A DNA stretch of 5,813 nucleotides from Niastella sp. (lineage in GTDB: Bacteria; Bacteroidota; Bacteroidia; Chitinophagales; Chitinophagaceae), in NCBI GenBank assembly GCA_021154515.1, contig JAJKIL010000047.1, positions 1 through 5,813 on the forward strand, in the 5' to 3' direction. The translations under genes were made by a program, and so were the position numbers. The notes under the pieces are model-generated. The model saw nothing but the letters and a program-made list of their open reading frames with translations, had not been told where the DNA came from and ran no database searches. Shown piece by piece: positions 1-5,540 of the stretch (its first letter is position 1; each line of letters opens with the position of its first letter).

Positions 1-284
1 ATATTCTTACGGCCCGTTGCAACAACCCGCCTTCTTTAGCCGAGCTGTCGAAACTCTGCGGCATCAATGAGTTTAAATTGAAGAAAGGTTTCAAACAATT
101 ATTTGAAAACAGTGTAACAGCCTTTGTAAATGAACACCGGCTTAATGAAGCCAAACGGCTTATTTATGAGGGGGAAAAGAATATGTCGACCATTGCCTAT
201 GAACTGGGCTATGCGCATCCACAGCATTTTCAGCGGGCGTTTAAGAAGAAATTCGGGGTTACCCCCGGGAGTTTGCTTAAATAA
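1..284 (+). CDS. AraC-family transcriptional regulator, C-terminal DNA-binding domain (5' truncated by window edge)
   Basis: The reading frame is open from base 3 to a TAA at 282-284, giving 93 visible residues; the N-terminal effector domain and the start lie outside the window. The visible part is an AraC/XylS double helix-turn-helix. The first HTH is around SLAELSKLCGINEFKLKKGF, a linker helix contains NEHRLNEAKRLI, and the second HTH is around MSTIAYELGYAHPQHFQRAF, ending in the family hallmark KKKFGVTPGSLLK. Such proteins bind DNA as transcription activators or repressors; the ligand and target cannot be read from this fragment. The gene converges on the inhibitor gene that ends at 323, so the two are not co-transcribed. 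A TTG at 78 could be mistaken for a start, but clear AraC homology continues upstream of it. Confidence 0.93.
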   Translation, partial: ILTARCNNPPSLAELSKLCGINEFKLKKGFKQLFENSVTAFVNEHRLNEAKRLIYEGEKNMSTIAYELGYAHPQHFQRAFKKKFGVTPGSLLK

Positions 285-289
285 AACTC

Positions 290-321
290 GTTAACTGGTC
301 AACTGGTTAACTGGTCAACTA
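290..321. repeat. Short tandem repeat, four 8-bp units, between convergent genes
   Basis: Four adjoining 8-bp units alternate in sequence: gttaactg, gtcaactg, gttaactg, gtcaacta. This equals two copies of a 16-bp unit that differ only at the last base. GTTAAC is self-complementary, so the transcript can fold weakly (290-295 with 306-311). No T-run follows, so a role as a terminator for the two converging genes is possible but unproven. It fills almost the whole 38-bp gap between the AraC-family stop and the inhibitor stop. Confidence 0.85.
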
Positions 322-322
322 C

Positions 323-649
323 TCACTGAATCTGATAACTAATACTAAACTGCTTACCCGCTTTAGAAACATCTTCCCATGCCCGTCTATATACAAACTT
401 TATAGAACCACTCTGCACCTGGGTTTGAGGATCCAGTTCAAATACATCTATTCCACCGGCGCCCACTCCGGCATCTCCCTGCATCTTATACTGATGCGAT
501 ACACTAAAATGATTATTGGGTTGCACCTCCCAGTTATAACCCGTACCAGGACTGGCCGGCAGTTTTATTACAACATGATCGTTCATCCTCAATTGTAATT
601 TCTTTCCGTTATCGGCTTCGCTTAATTGATACTCCTGCATACAATGCAT
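323..649 (-). CDS. Chagasin-like cysteine protease inhibitor (MEROPS I42 family)
   Basis: The predicted protein of 108 residues is close in size to chagasin (about 110 residues), an immunoglobulin-like fold that blocks papain-family proteases with three loops. All three loop motifs are recognisable. The NPTTGY-type loop reads SPGTGYNW at about residues 33-40. The GxGG loop reads GAGG at 63-66, followed by DVFEL. The RPW-type loop reads RRAW at 88-91, followed by E. The start chosen is ATG at 649, preceded by an A/T-rich stretch (tttttaaaa) typical of Bacteroidota starts; ATG at 640 is the next choice. The frame stays open upstream to about 781 (TTG at 763), which would add a hydrophobic stretch (VVLIPLVLFSFL) just before KMHC. 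A signal or lipoprotein peptide is therefore conceivable, but the residues before that Cys do not fit a normal lipobox. It lies downstream of, and is co-oriented with, a C1A protease gene, its expected target class. Confidence 0.85.
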   Translation of the reverse strand: MHCMQEYQLSEADNGKKLQLRMNDHVVIKLPASPGTGYNWEVQPNNHFSVSHQYKMQGDAGVGAGGIDVFELDPQTQVQSGSIKFVYRRAWEDVSKAGKQFSISYQIQ

Positions 650-680
650 TTTTAAAAAGCTAAACAAAACAAGGGGAATT

Positions 681-772
681 AATACTACTTTGACAGGCCA
701 TATATGCCACTGCACTATACGCCCGAAACGAAAACACTTCTTCCTCAAAATACGGCCTGTCAAAGTAGTATT
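681..772. repeat. Perfect 19-bp inverted repeat with a 54-bp spacer
   Basis: The arm aatactactttgacaggcc at 681-699 is exactly the reverse complement of 754-772. After one mismatch the pairing continues for three more base pairs (701-703 with 750-752), leaving a loop of about 46 nt. The element starts 13 bp past the stop of the 137-residue gene and ends 31 bp before the inhibitor ATG at 649. No T-run follows either arm, so it does not look like an ordinary intrinsic terminator. It could be an mRNA hairpin controlling readthrough into the inhibitor gene, a recombination (inversion) site pair, or a small mobile-element relic. Confidence 0.95.
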
Positions 773-785
773 GAAATATGGTTAC

Positions 786-1199
786 TTACCATGCATAGAT
801 CTCAACGATCTGGTCATTCTCTATCAATACATTTACCAGCGTCTGTTTTTCCAAAGCAGTTCCGGCAATAATGTTAAAGGCAACGATCGATGAATCTGAT
901 CCGTTATAAAATTTCTTCCAGCCCAGATCGCTGATATTGGCCCATGCATTGCGGGTTTGCGCAATGGTCCATAAGCCAACTACTTTTTTATTGCTGTACC
1001 ACACCCCGGCGCCGGCAGCCTCTTCGGCAGCCATCCCTTTTTCAACTTCTTTCAATGAATCCATGGGTGTAGCGCTTAACATTGACTTACCATTGTCTGT
1101 TTTTGAGGCAGCTGGTAACAATGGTTGTGGTTCGGGGCTTAAAACGCTGTTTGCTGCTGCTGTAGCGGGCAGATCAGTTGGTATGTTCTTCTTGGACAT
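786..1199 (-). CDS. Small protein sharing the protease's C-terminal domain; function unknown
   Basis: The 137-residue protein has no recognised named family. Residues 1-65 are rich in Ala, Pro, Ser and Thr and look disordered; no signal peptide or membrane segment is visible. Residues 66-137 align without gaps to residues 319-389 of the neighbouring C1A protease, with about 24 identities in 71 positions by eye. Shared landmarks are W-x-S-N, V-x-G-L-W, R-N, D-x-G-W-K and E-N-x-x-I-x-E-x-Y-A. The start ATG at 1199 follows an A/T-rich leader, and the gene begins 43 bp after the protease stop, so the two are very probably co-transcribed. A role as partner, decoy or targeting subunit sharing the protease's binding domain is inference. 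The reading frame is secure because of the homology to the protease tail. Confidence 0.85.
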   Translation of the reverse strand: MSKKNIPTDLPATAAANSVLSPEPQPLLPAASKTDNGKSMLSATPMDSLKEVEKGMAAEEAAGAGVWYSNKKVVGLWTIAQTRNAWANISDLGWKKFYNGSDSSIVAFNIIAGTALEKQTLVNVLIENDQIVEIYAW

Positions 1200-1242
1200 G
1201 TTATAATTTTTTAATTGTAGAATTCAGTTCCTGGAACGAATA

Positions 1243-2412
1243 CTATGCATATACTTCGGTAATAATACCGTTCTCAACATGAGCAGTTACATTGCGACCG
1301 GCGGTTTTAGCAGTAGCCAGGTCATTCAACATAAGGAAGAAATTAGTGTCGTTGCTAGGCGTGATCCTTTTCCAGCCTTCATCGCCCAAATAGGCATAAG
1401 AATTTCGGTCTGATTTGTTATTCCACAAACCTCTTACGGCTACGTTGCTCAGCCAGGCGGTGTCAACCATAGCATCTACTCCAAACATGCTGCTATCGAT
1501 ACCACATTCGCCATACCCGATGCGGAAGTAACCGCCTTCACCAAAGTTTGGTCCCCAGCTGTTCTTACAGATCCAGAATTGTTGGGCATCATTATAGCCC
1601 ACGCAACTTACACAATGGCCCCCACGAAATTCGGCATTGGCAGTTTTGCGGTATACTCCGTTGCTGTAAGCAAAGAAATCAGAATACACGGAGAAGCAGG
1701 CAACCATTGGTCCGTTGGTAGATAACCATTCCTTGATAGCGGCGATATTTGTTTTGTTGGAATAGGCCGCCACCTTGGTAACACGGTTTTGCCAATCGGC
1801 GCAACGACCGGTACAGTTTTGATCACCGGCTGTATAAGGATAGCAGGCCTCGTCTGTAACGCCGGTAGTTTTATAATTCTCCAGGGCTCTTTCGGGCCAC
1901 CAGCCATTGCTACAGTTCCTGCTCTCGGCCCTTGCCAAACAATAGAACAGGTGTGCTTCGGAGTGGTCCACTGCATAGGCTGGGTTGTTCTTTAAGATCT
2001 TTATTCTGCTCTCTACTGAAGCAATGGTACCAAAAGCCACACAGGACCCACAACTGCCCTGGTCTTTAATAGGCGTCATAAAGTTCTGTCCGCCTTTGTT
2101 GCGCCAGTCGAATGAGGCCGGAGCACCAAACTCATTGCCATAAGCGCTTTTGCGTACATTAAAATTAAGCAGGTTGGCCTGGGCCATTGCTTCCCGCTCT
2201 TGCAGGCCTGGTTCACCCGGACCAGGCGTATAACCCAGTCGTTTCTCCTGTTCTTCTTTCGAAAGTTCAAAGAGCATGTTAGTACCAGCATTCCAGGTGC
2301 TGTCATTTTGCAGCAGGTTGCTGCGGAGCGCGTTCAGTTCTTCTGACTTGTTCATAAGCGCATTATTTAAATGGTTAAAGAAAATAGTATCTCCTCCGAT
2401 GTTTTGTAACAT
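1243..2412 (-). CDS. Papain-like C1A cysteine protease with C-terminal accessory domain
   Basis: The protein has 389 residues. The N-terminal ~90 residues look like a short propeptide; FELSKEEQEKRLGY at about 48-61 resembles the end of an I29-type inhibitor prodomain. The mature catalytic domain starts near PASFDWRNKGG (98-108). The active site is complete: oxyanion Gln118 and nucleophile Cys124 in KDQGSCGSC, His266 in RGGHCVSCVGY, and Asn284 in KNSWG. Val125 replaces the Trp that normally follows the catalytic Cys. Many further cysteines suggest disulfides, which normally implies export, yet no signal peptide is visible after the ATG at 2412. The frame is open for 24 more codons upstream to a TAA at 2485-2487 but contains no ATG, GTG or TTG. 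Residues 319-389 form an extra domain repeated in the next gene. An I42 inhibitor gene follows downstream. The natural substrate is unknown. Confidence 0.93.
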   Translation of the reverse strand: MLQNIGGDTIFFNHLNNALMNKSEELNALRSNLLQNDSTWNAGTNMLFELSKEEQEKRLGYTPGPGEPGLQEREAMAQANLLNFNVRKSAYGNEFGAPASFDWRNKGGQNFMTPIKDQGSCGSCVAFGTIASVESRIKILKNNPAYAVDHSEAHLFYCLARAESRNCSNGWWPERALENYKTTGVTDEACYPYTAGDQNCTGRCADWQNRVTKVAAYSNKTNIAAIKEWLSTNGPMVACFSVYSDFFAYSNGVYRKTANAEFRGGHCVSCVGYNDAQQFWICKNSWGPNFGEGGYFRIGYGECGIDSSMFGVDAMVDTAWLSNVAVRGLWNNKSDRNSYAYLGDEGWKRITPSNDTNFFLMLNDLATAKTAGRNVTAHVENGIITEVYA

Positions 2413-2579
2413 CGATGACTTGTCACAGTATGTATTAGGAGTACAGATGGGTGTGTCCTGTAATTGTTCAGGCCTACAGGATCCTTAACCGGGATGTTTC
2501 AATTGTGCTTACTGCCAGAGCTTTATTAAAAAGAAGTTTAGAAGGGATATACGGCACAGTTAGTTTGCTAAAATCCCGA

Positions 2580-2610
2580 CCAAGCTACATTAAAAAAAAT
2601 TAATAACCAA
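2580..2610 (-). promoter_or_regulatory. Possible Bacteroidota-type promoter for the protease operon
   Basis: Read on the minus strand, a -33 TTG (2610-2608) is followed after 20 nt by TAGCTTGG (2587-2580), which matches the Bacteroidota -7 consensus TAnnTTTG at five of six fixed positions. The spacer is A/T-rich. It would place transcription start near 2575, giving a leader of about 160 nt before the protease ATG. The match was found by eye and could be chance. Confidence 0.3.
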
Positions 2611-2731
2611 TACCCTAAACTGGTGATAATGATCATTTATTATATAATAATGACGAAGATCATGATCGCGTATCGATTACATTTTATTAACATACCAAAC
2701 CATAAAATTGAACGTTATTTATAGTGAACAG

Positions 2732-2764
2732 AACCTGTCATAATAATCAATTTAGATACAGGTT
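2732..2764. promoter_or_regulatory. Small inverted repeat upstream of the 50-residue gene (possible operator or leader hairpin)
   Basis: The 7-bp arms aacctgt (2732-2738) and acaggtt (2758-2764) are exact reverse complements with 19 nt between them. They end 27 bp before the ATG at 2792. The spacing would suit either a dimeric regulator site or a leader hairpin. No specific regulator can be named. Confidence 0.3.
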
Positions 2765-2791
2765 AAAGTTTATCCTTTAAAACAGTATTCC

Positions 2792-2944
2792 ATGAATTAC
2801 CAACAAGTCGTATCGGTTTGTTCCCATACCGGGTTAGTAATTTTACTAGTCGCCGGCTATTCCGCAAACAATGCTACCTATAACACCACACCGCAACCTG
2901 AGACCAAAGTAATCGTTGTTAAAACAGCTGAAAAGCCGGTGTGA
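2792..2944 (+). CDS. Possible small membrane or exported protein, 50 residues
   Basis: The frame ATG 2792 to TGA 2942-2944 encodes 50 residues starting MNYQQVVSVCSHTGLVIL. A hydrophobic run (about residues 14-22, GLVILLVAG) is followed by a polar Asn/Thr/Pro-rich stretch and a Lys/Val-rich tail (TKVIVVKTAEKPV). This suggests either an uncleaved N-terminal anchor or a signal peptide with a very short mature part. I recognise no family. Support for it being real comes from its position: it has an A/T-rich upstream region, and a strong terminator begins 17 bp after its stop. Without homologues it remains uncertain; the alternative is noncoding leader sequence or a small RNA ending at the same terminator. 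Confidence 0.45.
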   Translation: MNYQQVVSVCSHTGLVILLVAGYSANNATYNTTPQPETKVIVVKTAEKPV

Positions 2945-2960
2945 GATAATACTACTACAT

Positions 2961-3009
2961 AATAAAAAAGCCCCGATCCCGGCTGAGCCGAAATCGGGGC
3001 TTTTTTATT
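2961..3009. terminator. Strong bidirectional intrinsic terminator
   Basis: A perfect 17-bp stem pairs 2961-2977 with 2993-3009 (core AAAAAAGCCCCGAT / ATCGGGGCTTTTTT), with an extra inner stem CGGC-TGA-GCCG at 2980-2990. The A-run on one side and T-run on the other give a U-tract in either direction. It lies between the convergent 50-residue gene and the Rrf2-type regulator gene, so it can end both the rightward transcript and the leftward SUF operon. Confidence 0.93.
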
Positions 3010-3023
3010 AATAGGTTGTCTTG

Positions 3024-3527
3024 TTACTCTTCGGGCGTTACAATACTCATAATGCTTTTCATGACCGATGGATCGGGTTTCAGCATCTGGTACAAGACCC
3101 TGGTCGATTCTTTTTCGGAGCTCACCAGGTCGTGCAGTGTTACTTTATCCAGTAACTGATCCAGGGTATATTGTATCATCTGCCACAACGAACGGGCTGA
3201 ACAATCAACCGAGTTGGTACATAACTTCATGGTGCCGGAATGCGAACCACAAAAGTCATTGCTGAACATGGGGCCACCCAATGCCTTTAACGCATCATTG
3301 ATCACGATCTCCTTTGCAGGCCTTGCCAGCTCGTAGCCACCCTTATTACCAGGTTTGCTTTTTATATACCCTTTCATGCGCAGAATACGGGTGAGCTTGG
3401 CCACATAGGTGCCAGTGATCCCTTCCGCTTCACTTAACTGCGGGATACTCATTCCATTCGGATCCTTGCAGGCCGCTAGGCGAATCAACAGACGCAAACC
3501 GTATTCTTCCTGTGCAGTTATTTTCAT
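3024..3527 (-). CDS. Rrf2/IscR-type transcriptional regulator, likely Fe-S sensing
   Basis: The protein has 167 residues. The N-terminal winged helix carries family hallmarks: EEYGLRLLIRLA (7-18), SIPQLSEAEGITGTYVAKLTRILRMKGYIKSKPGNKGGYELARPAKEI across 27-74. Three cysteines at 93, 103 and 109 lie in the region where IscR, SufR and NsrR bind their cluster (IscR spacing C-x5-C-x5-C; here C-x9-C-x5-C). Binding of a [2Fe-2S] or [4Fe-4S] cluster is therefore likely, but its type cannot be read. As the last gene of the SUF operon, 18 bp after the SufT-like gene, it probably controls its own operon according to Fe-S supply. The ATG at 3527 gives the canonical MKI N-terminus. The operon promoter is outside the window, so no operator can be assigned. 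Confidence 0.92.
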   Translation of the reverse strand: MKITAQEEYGLRLLIRLAACKDPNGMSIPQLSEAEGITGTYVAKLTRILRMKGYIKSKPGNKGGYELARPAKEIVINDALKALGGPMFSNDFCGSHSGTMKLCTNSVDCSARSLWQMIQYTLDQLLDKVTLHDLVSSEKESTRVLYQMLKPDPSVMKSIMSIVTPEE

Positions 3528-3545
3528 TATATAATGAGTTCTTGC

Positions 3546-3857
3546 TTAAAGAAATCCTAATTGTAATTGAGCGACTTCCGACATCATGCTTTTGTCCCAG
3601 GCTGGTGTCCAGGTTACGGCCACATGCACATCGTTCACCCCTTCTATTTCACGTACCTTCTGATCAACTTCTACCGGTAACGACTGCGCAGCCGGGCAAC
3701 CGGGCGCAGTTAATGTCATTACTATCTGAACATTATTGATCGGTAAGATATTTATCTCGTAGATCAAACCCAGCTCCCAGATACTTACCGGTATTTCAGG
3801 ATCAAAAATGGTTTGTAATACCTCCGTTACTTTCTGTTTCAGCGCTTCGTTATCCAT
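3546..3857 (-). CDS. sufT: SufT-like MIP18/DUF59 family Fe-S assembly protein
   Basis: The protein has 103 residues, the usual size for a single-domain DUF59 (MIP18, PaaD-like) protein. Diagnostic features are DPEIPVSIWELGLIYEI (19-35), the conserved reactive Cys54 in TAPGCPAA, and the C-terminal segment VTWTPAWDKSMMSEVAQLQL (81-100). Relatives linked to SUF operons (SufT) help mature Fe-S proteins, apparently after cluster assembly. Its start ATG (3857) overlaps the sufE stop by 8 nt (ATGGATAA), indicating translational coupling. The symbol follows the operon context; the exact ortholog assignment is inferred, since the DUF59 family also includes PaaD and other members. Confidence 0.9.
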   Translation of the reverse strand: MDNEALKQKVTEVLQTIFDPEIPVSIWELGLIYEINILPINNVQIVMTLTAPGCPAAQSLPVEVDQKVREIEGVNDVHVAVTWTPAWDKSMMSEVAQLQLGFL

Positions 3858-4296
3858 GCGTCATCGAATTTTTTATTTTATAAGCCAGTGCGAAGTTCTT
3901 CATCTGTTTTACCATCGCCAGCAGCCCGTTTGCCCGGGTTTGCGCCAAATGGGTCGTCATGCCAATCTTTTGAATAAATCCCAAATCAGCTTCAATGATC
4001 TCATCAGGCGTATGGTTCGAAAGTACCCTGATCAGCATGCTCACCAATCCTTTTGTAATGATGGCATCGCTATCGGCTTTGAAGGATATTATTCCATCTT
4101 TATAATCAGATACCAGCCATACGGTACTTTGACAGCCACGCACTTTGTTTTCATCGAGCTTGTGCTCATTTTCCAGTGGGGCCAGCTTCTTGCCCATGTC
4201 TATGATGTATTCGTATTTATCGTCCCATGAATCAAACAGCGCAAATTCTTCTACCAATTCATCTTCTATGGCCTGTATGCTTTTATGATCGCTCAT
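3850..4296 (-). CDS. sufE: SufE, sulfur-transfer partner of cysteine desulfurase SufS
   Basis: The protein has 148 residues, within the normal SufE range (about 138-150). It takes persulfide sulfur from SufS onto its own cysteine and passes it to the SufBCD scaffold. The acceptor is Cys55 in VRGCQSTVWL, matching the E. coli Cys51 motif GCQSxVW. The conserved middle and C-terminal parts are also visible: DSDAIITKGL, LGFIQKIGMTTHLAQTRANGL, and the MKNFALAYK helix. The start at 4296 (MSDHKSIQAI) is preferred over an in-frame upstream start at 4410, because the extra N-terminus would be read from inside sufS and matches no SufE. The gene starts 2 bp after the sufS stop and ends overlapping the SufT-like gene. 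Confidence 0.96.
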   Translation of the reverse strand: MSDHKSIQAIEDELVEEFALFDSWDDKYEYIIDMGKKLAPLENEHKLDENKVRGCQSTVWLVSDYKDGIISFKADSDAIITKGLVSMLIRVLSNHTPDEIIEADLGFIQKIGMTTHLAQTRANGLLAMVKQMKNFALAYKIKNSMTHG

Positions 4297-4298
4297 TG

Positions 4299-5540
4299 TT
4301 ATAATAACATTTTTAAAGCTTTCTGCAATCCTACTATCAGCTTGTCCACTTCTTCTTTGGTATTGTACATGGCAAAGGAAGCCCTGATGGTGCCGGGGAT
4401 GCCATAACATTGCATCAATGGTTGTGCGCAGTGGTGACCGGTCCTTACTGCTATCCCGCGGTTATCGAGCAAAATGCCGATATCCTGCGGATGCACTTTA
4501 TCGATCACAAATGACACCACACTCACCTTGTTGGCTGCTGTACCAATGATCCTCAACCCTGGCAATTGTACCAACTGTTCGGTGGCATAGGCCAGTAATT
4601 CGTTCTCGTGGTTGCGGATCTTTTCCTTGCCGATCTTAGTTACAAATTCAAGTGCGGTCTTCAGCACGGCGGCATCGCCAATGTTGGGTGTACCGGCTTC
4701 AAATTTATAAGGCAGGTCGGCATAGGTTGTTTTTTCCAGCGTCACTTCCTTTATCATTTCACCCCCACCCTGAAACGGCGGCATGGCTTCCAGCAACTTC
4801 TTTTTACCATACAACACCCCTATCCCGGTTGGGCCATATACTTTATGGCTGGAGAAAGCAAAGAAATCGCAATCCATTGCCTGTACATCTATGTCCAGGT
4901 GAACGGTTGATTGCGCCCCGTCTATCATTACCAATGCGCCGGCCTGGTGCGCCAGTTTGATTATTTCTTCTACCGGGTTCACGGTTCCCAATGCATTGGA
5001 TACATGCACTACGGATACCAGTTTTGTTTTTGAACTCAGCAGCTTTTTAAATTCATCCAGCAATAACTCCCCGTTTTGTTGGGGGATCATTTTTAACACC
5101 GCGCCTTTTTCTTCGCACAGGATCTGCCAGGGAACAATATTGGAGTGGTGTTCCATCTCCGTGATAATGATCTCGTCCCCTGCTTTTATATTTTTACGTC
5201 CCCAGGTATAAGCTACCAGGTTAATGCCTTCGGTAGTACCCCGGGTAAAGATGATCCCTTCCCTTGAGGAAGCATGTATGAATTGTTGGGCGGCATTGCG
5301 ACTGGCTTCAAAAAGCGCGGTTGCTTCTTCGGCCAGCGTATGGATACCCCGATGCACGTTTGCATTGAAATTGGTATAATAATCAACCAGTGCATCAATC
5401 ACCACTTGCGGCTTCTGAGTCGTAGCGGCATTATCAAAATATACTAAGGGCTGTCCTTTCACCTGCCGGTTCAGCGCCGGGAACTGTTGCCGTATGGCTT
5501 CTACATCCAGTCCCTTTGTAATGGTGTTGCTTTCTATCAT
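4299..5540 (-). CDS. sufS: SufS, PLP-dependent group II cysteine desulfurase
   Basis: The protein has 413 residues, typical for SufS/CsdA enzymes, which convert L-cysteine to L-alanine and hold the released sulfur as an enzyme persulfide. Landmarks in order: substrate-side YFDNAATTQKP (34-44), NVHRGIHTLA (61-70), PLP-stacking His131 in TEMEHHSNIVPWQ, PLP-contacting Asp207 and Gln210 in MIDGAQS, PLP-binding Lys233 in FSSHKVYGPTGIGVLYG, and catalytic Cys371 in RTGHHCAQPLM. The RTGHHCAQP form marks a SufS-type rather than an IscS-type enzyme. The ATG at 5540 overlaps the sufD TGA (ATGA), and sufE follows 2 bp downstream, so expression is coupled. All key residues are intact. Confidence 0.97.
   Translation of the reverse strand: MIESNTITKGLDVEAIRQQFPALNRQVKGQPLVYFDNAATTQKPQVVIDALVDYYTNFNANVHRGIHTLAEEATALFEASRNAAQQFIHASSREGIIFTRGTTEGINLVAYTWGRKNIKAGDEIIITEMEHHSNIVPWQILCEEKGAVLKMIPQQNGELLLDEFKKLLSSKTKLVSVVHVSNALGTVNPVEEIIKLAHQAGALVMIDGAQSTVHLDIDVQAMDCDFFAFSSHKVYGPTGIGVLYGKKKLLEAMPPFQGGGEMIKEVTLEKTTYADLPYKFEAGTPNIGDAAVLKTALEFVTKIGKEKIRNHENELLAYATEQLVQLPGLRIIGTAANKVSVVSFVIDKVHPQDIGILLDNRGIAVRTGHHCAQPLMQCYGIPGTIRASFAMYNTKEEVDKLIVGLQKALKMLL

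Larger units (their letters stand above)
2413..2791. other. A/T-rich divergent intergenic region with short palindromes
   Basis: These 379 bp separate the leftward protease gene from a rightward small gene. Three perfect palindromes cluster here: aatgatcatt (2628-2637), ttattatataataa (2637-2650) and gatcatgatc (2658-2667). Their position between divergent genes fits operator sites for a shared regulator, but A/T-rich DNA yields such palindromes easily. I see no RNA gene or additional convincing coding frame in this stretch. Confidence 0.6.

Noticed and set aside
681..772. Inverted repeat as an ordinary rho-independent terminator
   Set aside because: The loop is about 46-54 nt and no T-run follows either arm, unlike the clear terminator at 2961-3009.
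690..893. Plus-strand open frame overlapping the inverted repeat
   Set aside because: It arises partly because the inverted repeat mirrors the minus-strand frame, and it runs antisense to the conserved shared-domain gene; no coding features are visible.
1608..1976. Second minus-strand frame inside the protease gene
   Set aside because: It is a shadow of the protease, whose frame carries all active-site motifs.
2413..2791. Possible small RNA, riboswitch or tRNA in the long intergenic gap
   Set aside because: I found no cloverleaf, conserved riboswitch core or terminator within it; only short palindromes and A/T-rich DNA.
4297..4410. N-terminal extension of SufE starting at 4410
   Set aside because: The extra residues are sufS sequence read in another frame and match no SufE; the ATG at 4296 gives the normal N-terminus and length.
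4608..4960. Plus-strand open frames antisense to sufS
   Set aside because: They lie opposite a fully conserved enzyme gene and show no recognisable domain.
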